Origin: Loripinus fragilis | Taxonomy: Eukaryota > Mollusca > Bivalvia > Lucinida > Lucinidae | DNA: 64,000 bases | Reading direction: 5' to 3' | Assembly: GCA_964019695.1 (NCBI GenBank) | Contig: OZ026515.1 | Span: forward strand, 134,660,549 to 134,724,548 | In this document: positions 56,326 through 64,000 of the stretch, piece by piece | How positions within the stretch are numbered: the stretch's first letter is position 1 | Layout of the letters: each line of letters begins with the position of its first letter | Translations under genes and position numbers: made by a program | The notes under the pieces: model-generated | Told to the model about the DNA's origin: nothing | Seen by the model: the letters and a program-made list of their open reading frames with translations, nothing else | The model's database searches: none

Positions 56326-56761
56326 AAGGTAACTACTTCGTTTGCAATTGTGAAGCCAACATAGCTGTACATTACTGGGCCCAGTTTAATAGAAGGGTTA
56401 TCTAATCATGTTTAAAATCATTTCTACATTCTATTATTATATTTTATATTCATATCTTTGTACTTTAATGTATTAATTTGCATAAGCATGTTGTGCTCGA
56501 AGTGAGCTAATGTGATCAGTAAGTGTCCTTAATCTGATATCAACAAGTGCTTTATTATAGGGTTGTAATGGTAGTTAAATATGTTTTTTTTTTCGAACAT
56601 AAAAAAAGAAGTCCAGGGATTTTTATTTAATTTTAAAACTCCGTTAAATTTTGCTCCTAAAAATCAAAAGTTTTCTGAAATATGTGTAAAGATCGGGAAT
56701 TGTAATTATTTGACAACTATTGCACATTTTCATATTTTATTCTTTTTTTGTGATTGTACTC

Positions 56762-56990
56762 CTTTAACCCATTCACCCCTGAATTTCTTTTTGAGTTTAC
56801 TCTTGTCATGCTGAATATTTTTATGTACTACACTCCTCCCCAATTATATCCTGTTAACATGCAGTATTCCATTTATAAGCATGTATTTACAAAGTGGAAA
56901 ACAGTGTGGATCCTGATCAGCTGGCTTTGTGAGAAGCCAGCTGATCAGGATATACACTGTTTTCTGAAGAGGCTATATCCTGGTTCAGCA
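56762..56990. mobile_element. Hairpin MITE (tgatcagctggctttgtgag core)
   Basis: 'gaaaacagtgtggatcctga' and mirror enclose the hairpin. The left end aacccattcacccctgaatt may be its terminus. Confidence 0.5.
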
Positions 56991-57053
56991 GGACAATGTT
57001 TAAGTGGACTCTTGATTAAATTTGGGAACCTGATAATATATAATATGAAAAAT

Positions 57054-57253
57054 GGGAGCATATTGGCTCAGTGGTAGAGTGCTTGACTCGAGACCGAAGG
57101 GCCGTGGGTTCGAGCCTCATTGGCATCACTGTGTTGTGTCTTTGAGCAAGACACATTTATCCTAGCTTAGTACTGGTTCAACCCAGGAAGACCCATCCTG
57201 ACGTAACTGAAAGATTGTTGACTTGGACGTACAGAATCAAATCAAACAAACAA
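57054..57253 (+). mobile_element. tRNA-derived SINE (type 2)
   Basis: Box A ttggctcagtggtagagtgc and box B gtgggttcgagcctc are intact, with a standard body and caaacaaaca tail. 'ataatatgaaa' and 'ataatctgaaa' flank it as an imperfect duplication. Confidence 0.82.
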
Positions 57254-57429
57254 ACATAATCTGAAAGAAAAAGACATGACAAGAAATGTTGACGATCAGA
57301 CTGTGTGGATGTGTTGGATAATCTGTGTACAAGTCATAGAAATTGCATGGCAATAAATATCGTTATCATTCTTCATTTGTAAAATATTCAATTGTTTAAG
57401 TGCCATTTTACTCTGTAGCTGTAGATATA

Positions 57430-57505
57430 AATAGGCCCGCACATGAGGTTCTGGTACTCCAGCACATGAGGTTCTGGTACTCCAGCACGAGGTTCTGGTA
57501 CTTGG
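57430..57505. repeat. 24-bp minisatellite, three copies
   Basis: 'catgaggttctggtactcca' is repeated three times. Confidence 0.75.
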
Positions 57506-57644
57506 TGCATTGATGAGCCACCAAGGGTCTGCGCATCAGCACAGTCTCTCTAGATCTTTTGCTGCTAGCATACACAAAGTATGGAAGTATATGATGGCTG
57601 ACACCGTATATTAGGCCTGTCACACTTGATAGCTCTGCATGCAT

Positions 57645-57850
57645 GTGTAATTCTTTGCCTAGTAGTGTCGTCTGCTGGTTACCTTTGCAAGCAGTTTAGA
57701 CCCAGATCAGGCCTGACAGAATGTCAGGCCTGATCTGGGTCCAATTTGTTTGATCCTTTGATGGTAATCCTGAAAGAATTTTTTTAAAAAGTTGATTTGA
57801 AAAAATTCAGCAGACAACAACAATTTACTGCATAATTTCCCGGCATGAGT
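57645..57850. mobile_element. Hairpin MITE (gtttggatccagatcagg family), copy 6
   Basis: The centre is atcaggcctgacagaatgtc followed by the mirror; the arms carry gtcgtctgctgg and attcagcagacaac. Confidence 0.62.
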
Positions 57851-58059
57851 TAGAGTGACTTGACACTTTTAGGATTAGTACCATTATCTTGCCTGCTGGC
57901 TCAAATGATGTTCTGTTTTCAGGTAAATAAGGTTTGATATTTCATGTGAATCATCTGTTAACAGACTTTTGCTGTTTGACAATATTATTCACATGACACA
58001 TAAATCCTTATTTAACTTCGGCTGTTATAGATCATGACTTGATATCTTCGGTTGTATTG

Positions 58060-58290
58060 TCTGCAAGTCCATTGAAAATGTCTCTATAGCAAACAGTGTG
58101 GACACAGATCAGACTGCTCATAGAGTAGTCTGATCTGGGTCCACACTGTTCGACTGCTGAACTTAGTCCTTGACATAAGCATTTTGATGCAGCAGACAAC
58201 TTTAGCAGACAACATTTTAAGATGCATTTTTTTCGTAGCAGGTGAAGGAATATTTATTATGACATCACAAACTTGCTTTCTGCCACACTA
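58060..58290. mobile_element. Degenerate hairpin MITE of the same family
   Basis: 'gcaaacagtgtggac', 'cagatcagactgctcatag' and the mirror are present, but the termini are worn away. Confidence 0.5.
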
Positions 58291-58476
58291 AAGGGTCAAT
58301 ATACATTATACAGGTAGAAATGGAGACAAGTTAGCGATTACATTACATTTCATACTGTAGATATCAAGTTATTAAGAAGTTATGTCCCGTGTATTGTTTG
58401 TACATTTATAAGGTGAAGATTTTATATTTTACATGTTATGTGATATTGTGTGAATATTACTTTTTAAATTGTTAAG

Positions 58477-58482
58477 AATAAA
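58477..58482 (+). promoter_or_regulatory. Possible polyadenylation signal AATAAA
   Basis: AATAAA lies in very AT-rich sequence downstream of the Ly6-like gene. Another AATAAA is at 57352-57357. Either could end a long 3' UTR, but distance and AT content make chance occurrence quite possible. Confidence 0.2.
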
Positions 58483-58806
58483 TATCTTGTATCCTATTAT
58501 AATTTTATATGTAGATCATATTATGTGTCATTTGATTATTGCAATGTAAAAAAAAAGTCAACATTTTGTAAACGCCAAATACTTTTTAAAAAAATGTACT
58601 TTGATAATCTTTGCTTTTCACTATTTTTAATGATTGGTTTATTAGAACATTAACTGAAGTGTAAACTTTTAATGTTGCTATAGTAACAGAGAATGGCGGT
58701 TTTGGACCAAATTTGTAACTTCAGAAGAACCCTTTTTTAAAGAGTTAGATATCAGCACAGCTAAATACCAAAATATCATTTTAGTATGCTGTATATTGTG
58801 GTAGTA

Positions 58807-60186
58807 TGTACACTTATGTGCCAAATTAAAGTTCACAAACTAAAAACAATGCATAAATTTATAGGAAATTTAGACTTTCATTTCTTCTTCATTTCAATTT
58901 TATTCATAATATGGACCTGACAAATACATGAATTGGAAGATTTAAAGCTGCATACTCTGTAACTATGAACATTTTTCGAAAATTTTTATTTTCTTCTTAA
59001 ATCATTTGTATAAGTAGAAATAAGCTATGTTTTCACAATAAAAATGTTCAGTACAGCTGAAAACTGCATGGAAAAGTGAATTATCTTATCAAATAGGTGT
59101 ATTTTTCTCTTGTTGGTAATTATTTGCGTCCCTCCAATAATTCTAGACCGTTGAATTTTAACATAAATGCAGTTGTTTTGATAGTGATAACTTGTTAAGA
59201 TTTACGAAAATGGTAAAATGTTTACCTGAATTTGAGTATATTACTGTGTTCTTGAAAAATAAAAACATTATTTTTAAAATTAGAAGACCAAAAGTTACAG
59301 ACTATGCAGCTTTAAGCAAGCCTTCAAATATTCACAATATAATTGACTTGTTCACTGACGCTGTTTTGCATATTGTTGCTAAGCAACCGATAAAAATAGC
59401 TAAAAAGCCACTAGAGTTAATTTGGTGGTTTCCATGGTTACAAAGAATGAATTTCTGATGCTATTTTTAATGCTACTCCAAGACAACATATTGTTCTATA
59501 TAATGACCATCACAAAGTTATTTGCTAGTCTTTCTTTTATAGCTAAACAATATAAAATGCAAAAATGTTAATAAAAACTGTCAAGATTCAAAGTTCCTAA
59601 AATGAGGGTGTGGAAGACAAATATTAATAATTACACAAGTTTAAAAGTCTTATGTACTTTAAATTATACCTAAGACTCTAAACAAAGATAACCTGTCAAT
59701 AAGATGTCTTTAAAAAGTTAGAATAATGCATTCAAAATGATATTGTCATGGGAACAAAGATGCAGTATTTTTGATATTCACTCTAATATTCACCCATTGT
59801 GATCAATTTTATAAAGAAATGTTGATTTTTTTGCTTTGTTATTGATAAAAATTGCAATAAACCCACACATAAAGACATCAACAAGTCCTACATGCTATAG
59901 CAAAAACTTAAGTAATTATCAAATGTCTGGTTGCCATGGTGATTTTTAATGAACTAGATAGGGCAAATTTTGCCATTTTTGTCTTGTTGCTAGGCAACCA
60001 CCTCCAGTATGGAGTGAACATTTCTGAGCATTTGTAATGATAGGGAGGATAATGATGTATCCAAACATAAGCCTTATTAATGCTGTAAATCTTTTCTTTT
60101 TAAAGTATTATAGGTGTTGAAAATAAGCATTATTGTTTGCCTTGTAGTTCACTTTGTGAACTTTAATTTGGCACCTGACTGTATTT
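58807..60186. mobile_element. TA-flanked element with inverted ends (gtgccaaattaaagttcaca)
   Basis: 58811-58832 and 60150-60176 are inverted copies. The right end continues to cagtcaggtgcc next to TA, a Tc1/mariner-like terminus; the left end is more worn. No transposase is recognisable inside. The 88-codon ORF at 59192-59458 has no family features. Confidence 0.5.
58943..59318. mobile_element. MITE with TIR aaagctgcatactctgtaac
   Basis: aaagctgcatactctgtaac at the left mirrors gttacagactatgcagcttt at the right, flanked by TA. It is nested in the 58807-60186 element. Confidence 0.55.
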
Positions 60187-60189
60187 TTT

Positions 60190-61220
60190 GGTACTTGATG
60201 TAACCTTTGTAAATGAGCTCTAGCGATAAGGCGTATATTTCCCCAGTTGACATGATTTCAAACACCAAATTTTCAAATTACCCTAGCCGTTTTAAAATTG
60301 GTGTGGTTTGAGTAAAATATGCATATTAAGCATCAAAATACATTTCAAAGTGATCCATCATTTACAAAGCCGTGAAAACTTTCACTTTATACTCGCACCC
60401 CTCTTTTTATGTCTTTATACTGGGTACCATTTAGACACAATTTTGAGTAAATGTATTGCTAGTTTTTAAAAAGTAAAATTGCTAAAATATTAAGGATAGA
60501 AGTGTTCTTCATTTCTAAAAATTTACGGTATTCCTTCTGCGTTTGCGTAAGAAATATACTTAAAATTGTGGCGTTTGTCATTGAAAAGATGAAATTGGTG
60601 TCTTTCAGTTTGTGTTTAGATGCTCCCCCCCCCCCCCTAGACCCAAGATGCCGTTTTGCCAATGATATGTGGCTTTAAACATATACAACATATGAAAAAG
60701 GCATCTTGGGTCGGGGGGGGGGTGTACAAGTCAAAGAAGACATCAAACATCTGACAAAAATTGACCATTTTGCAACATGGTCGTTTTTATTGGACATCAA
60801 CTGTATGAATATATTTACTATAACAGTCTATTTCCCATACATGTTACTGAAATAGCAAGCACAGTTGATGATCAAAATAAATTCTCACTCAAAATGAAGC
60901 AGGGTTATTACATGCATTAAGAAAAAAAAACAATTTAAATATACAGACTAGATTGCATAGACAGCTGGTCCATTTTTATTTGTTGAATGTGCCTAGTGTC
61001 TCCAGTGCTTATTTCAACAAAATAAAATAAACGTCTCATTTAGAGAAATAGCCCACCTTATCGCTAGAAATCCTTTATATGTAGAAAGCCTCAGTTTTGG
61101 TTTGAAATGGCCTTCTTATTTTTGCCATGGCAACAGTAATAGTCAACAGTATTAGTCAAATAAATACCAGACTTGTACAAAATCAATCGGTAAAAAAATT
61201 GTGAAAAGCAACTTCAAAGT

Positions 61221-61251
<31 letters not shown>

Positions 61252-61530
61252 GGGGCAAAATAGCCCCCTAATTCTTGTAGTTTTCATTTAAACAGCAACG
61301 TGTCTGCCTAGAAAAGTTGTTATATTCAGCACAGTACTGAATAATTCCTGTGTCAGTATGGTGCAAAATCATATTTGATAAACCTAAATTCTACAACATT
61401 GTGAATTGCAAAATCGCTATTTAATTTTAGCAGTTAGCCATTCTGAATGCATGAAAGCAAAAGGAATCATGTATTATTGAAAATGTTTTTGGTAGGTAAT
61501 TTTTCCTAAATTTTCTGATTTTTTTTTTCA
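60190..61530. other. No gene seen
   Basis: AT-rich DNA with the C/G inverted repeat at 60630 and a (GT)n-(G)n run at 61218-61250. 'ctagcgataagg' at 60220 and its inverse at 61055 hint at a worn inverted repeat. Confidence 0.4.
60630..60722. repeat. Inverted repeat with poly-C/poly-G outer arms
   Basis: A C-run followed by 'tagacccaagatgcc' mirrors 'ggcatcttgggtc' followed by a G-run, about 60 bases apart. Confidence 0.55.
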
Positions 61531-61670
61531 ATTTTAACCCTCTTAAAAAATTCTCACAAGTATCATCAGTGTTAAACAGTTTGGACCCAGATCAGGCTTG
61601 ACATTTTGATCTGGGTCCGAATTGTTTGCAAAGGTTATCATCAGATGACACTAGCAAGCATGGAGTTTTA
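61530..61670. mobile_element. Hairpin MITE (gtttggatccagatcagg family), copy 7
   Basis: 'aaacagtttggacccagatc' and the mirror 'gatctgggtccgaattgttt' with a short loop. The outer arms are partial. Confidence 0.55.
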
Positions 61671-61984
61671 AAATTTCTTAATCTATGGTATATTAAACCA
61701 GATTTTAATTATTTTTTATTATGCATTATTGATACTTTTAAACAAGTGTATGTGTGTCTTATATTGTGATAATGTATTTACAGTCAAGTAATTATTTTAT
61801 GAAAAGGTTGTATATTCTATGTTTTCATGTGCTTTGTTCTCATACAGTCATGTTGAGAAGAATTGAAAATGTAGATTCTAGCATCTACAAACTGGTGCAA
61901 CTGAATTTTGACACAAAAAATACATATACCGTAAATATTCTAAAATTTTGAATAGATCAACTTTTCTTTTTCTGTTCTCAAATA

Positions 61985-62645
61985 AAATGTTGGTTTTCAG
62001 GGCTGGAATACACAAAATGTCAGAATAGCAAACAGGGAAGACCCTGATCAGACTGCTTCTGAAGAAGCAGTCTGATCTGTGTCTGCTCTGTTTTTCTAGA
62101 CCATTTTGGCAGACATCTAGTGTTCGAAAATTTAAAACATTTACATTTACAATAATGTCATAGCTTTATTTGTCTGATACTACCCAAACTGTGTTACAAA
62201 ATAGTATATTAGAGCAGAAAAAACAGTGGACATCTGAGTGAAGCAGAACATAGCTATTTTAGCTGACTACTTTGGATTAGCAAGATATTTTAGTAGAATC
62301 TACGGCAGAAAACAAGTTGTGTACGATATCCCTGACTGTTGGTCCAATGTGGGAATGGATACATGAAATTATTTGCTTCACTCAATGAGATACTTTCAAT
62401 AATCATTTAAAATTTATTTCACTTGAATGTCTAATATGTATCCACTCAACAAAATCAAGGTATGGTAAATGTTCTAAAATTTCGAACACTAGACCCCTTC
62501 CAAAAAGGCCTAGGCAAACAGTGTAGACCCAGATCAGACTGCAAAGCAGTCTAAACAGGGTCTTCCCTGTTTGTCAAGTCTAATCAGGGTCTTCCCTGTT
62601 TGCCATACTGACAAGCTTTCCCTGAAAACCCAATATTTTTATGGA
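61985..62645. mobile_element. Foldback element with two internal hairpins
   Basis: The outer arms ggttttcagggctggaatac and its worn mirror near ctttccctgaaaaccc enclose two more palindromes, cagactgcttctgaagaagc and cagatcagactgcaaagcag. 'cagggaagaccctgat' occurs in the left arm and inverted twice in the right. Confidence 0.5.
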
Positions 62646-62878
62646 GAAAAGTGTTTGAAGTTTTAGAACATTTACTGTAGGGTGGTAAATCTTCAGCACA
62701 AAGGCAAATCACCTGTCAAAAATAGGTGTTTTTTGCTCATGATGTTAGTTGGTATGTTGTATTTTTTGGAACTGATAGGTTGTATACTTTCTGCATTAAT
62801 ATGAAATGCAAGTACATTATTTTTTGTTGTTTAACTATAGATATATTTATAATATGTTATTAATCAATTGATTTTGTA

Positions 62879-62972
62879 TTGGCCCAGTTACAGGTCCTCT
62901 GTCAGCTGTATTGACCCTAAGCCTTCCGCCTCAGACCAATACAGCTGACCTCAGATCTGTAACTGGGCAATT
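62879..62972. repeat. Hairpin palindrome
   Basis: 'ggcccagttacaggtcctct' pairs with 'cagatctgtaactgggc', and 'cagctgtattg' with 'caatacagctg'. Confidence 0.55.
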
Positions 62973-63010
62973 ATAAAATCACTTTTTTTATTTATTAACT
63001 ACTTAATATA

Positions 63011-63288
63011 CAGTAAAACCCTTTTTAAGCGGCCACTCAAAAATAACCAAAACAAATATCTTAATGACAGATGGTAGCTTAATGAAGGTCAAAAGTATTG
63101 CAGAATGCTCCCATTGGAGCATTCTGCAATACTTTGACCTGCATTAGCTTAATGAAGTTCAAAAGTATTGCAGAATGCTCCCATTGGAGCATTTTGCAAT
63201 ACTTTGACCTGCATTAAGCTATTATTGGTCTTGAAAACCAATTTTTGGTCTTTTTGAGAGCAGCCATTTTACACAGGTTTTACTGTAC
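63011..63288. mobile_element. TA-flanked palindromic MITE with a duplicated core
   Basis: This is the same family as 53571, but the hairpin core (agtattgcagaatgctccca and mirror) is present twice in tandem, about 70 bases apart. Confidence 0.7.
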
Positions 63289-63687
63289 AGTATTTTTACA
63301 GGCAAACGTGCCTGTCATACTGGTTACATTTTTGTATTCATACACTAGATATTTGATTTGACCTCAGCTTAATACAGCTGACTGGAGACCAATATTGTTG
63401 ACCTCAAGTCAATATTGCTTGACCTTTAATCAATGCAGAAATCCATGGAGTGTAATTAATTGTTAATGTTATTTTATATCTGTTTTTCTGATAATTATTG
63501 CAATATTATCTCTGGAGGATATAGTATTGGAATTTGGAATATATTGGAAAGTATTAAACCTGTAGTATATGTACCTATATAATTATCATTTTACCCTTTT
63601 CCCACTATTCATGACAATTGTCACCTATTCTCTCCTCTGCTTATGTACTTAGGTGGCTTATATTGCATACACTATGGACCCACACCT

Positions 63688-63932
63688 GGCTCCAGGGTAA
63701 TAAAACTTTTTCCATGCACAACTCAGCTGAGCACGAAAATTATCCTGCTCATAAATGTTAAAATGCCAACAATTGTTGGCATTTTAACATTTATTAGCAT
63801 GATAACTACAACATCTGAGGTACTTAAAGCAATGATCTTCTTCATTTGCCAGTGTTTTAGTTTTTATGAGCAGTTGAAATTTCGTGCTCAGCTGAGTTGA
63901 GTACAAAAAAAGTTTTATAACCTCGAAGCCAG
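63688..63932. mobile_element. MITE (catgcacaactcrgctgagc family), copy 2
   Basis: The left ggctccagggtaataaaact mirrors the right agttttataacctcgaagcc. The perfect inner hairpin is ttaaaatgccaacaattgtt and its mirror. Confidence 0.65.
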
Positions 63933-64000
63933 ATCTGATCTGGGTTCTTAGTGTATGCTTCTGTTATAAAATTAGTCTGGAGTGGATTTGAATATATGCA

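Noticed and set aside
59192..59458. 88-codon ORF as a gene
   Set aside because: It lies inside a worn TA-flanked element, overlaps the end of a nested MITE, and has no family motif.

Overview
The window is repeat-rich, AT-rich animal DNA with no bacterial features. It most likely comes from a bivalve mollusc, probably a clam. The reasons are long arrays carrying the 'gaccttgacctctgacc' phrase and the 'tatgcccccaaagg...ttttgggggcat' element seen throughout bivalve genomes, several families of tRNA-derived SINEs, many palindromic MITEs, and a Penelope-like element of the Naiad type with in-frame UGA codons, a form reported from clams and spiders. The species cannot be fixed from sequence alone.

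Layout. 1-5.4 kb: SINEs and hairpin MITEs. 5.57-7.85 kb: a three-level nest of DNA transposons with a readable target-site duplication. 8.04-12.37 kb (minus): a near-complete Penelope-like element bounded by two pseudo-LTR copies, with an N-terminal GIY-YIG endonuclease, a UxC/CxC linker and a reverse transcriptase. 12.83-17.2 kb (minus): an L1/Tx1-like non-LTR retrotransposon, decayed by stops and frameshifts. 17.85-26.35 kb: two 97-bp inverted repeats starting CACAGTATG and flanked by a 5-bp duplication 'tagtt' delimit an 8.5-kb block that contains mainly tandem repeats (about 125 bp, 52 bp and GAAAAAC-type). 28.1-30.5 kb: a dimeric satellite with alternating 161/172-bp monomers. 30.6-36.8 kb: broken retroelements (PLE pieces, a CR1/Jockey-like element with an internal deletion, a mariner transposase scrap, a non-LTR C-terminal zinc knuckle) and a 603-bp DNA transposon with a matching related empty site.

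38.1-54.0 kb (plus): the only host gene I can build. Six exons with GT-AG borders and fully matching phases encode about 328 residues: two cysteine-rich Ly6/uPAR-like (three-finger) domains, one membrane span and a short cytoplasmic tail. The first exon with the start and most of the signal peptide is not found. In two of its introns the 3' part of the upstream exon, together with its splice donor, has been amplified into minisatellites (85 bp x 9 and about 101 bp x 23). Several MITEs lie only about 20-30 bp from its splice sites.

54-64 kb: intergenic or 3'-flanking DNA made of MITEs, SINEs and decayed Tc1-type elements, with possible polyadenylation signals at 57352 and 58477.

The most interesting items are the Naiad element whose four in-frame UGA codons include positions where conserved cysteines are expected, the exon-plus-donor minisatellites, and the 8.5-kb element with CAC-type ends and a 5-bp duplication, which resembles the Transib/RAG end signature. 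All coordinates and alignments were made by eye.
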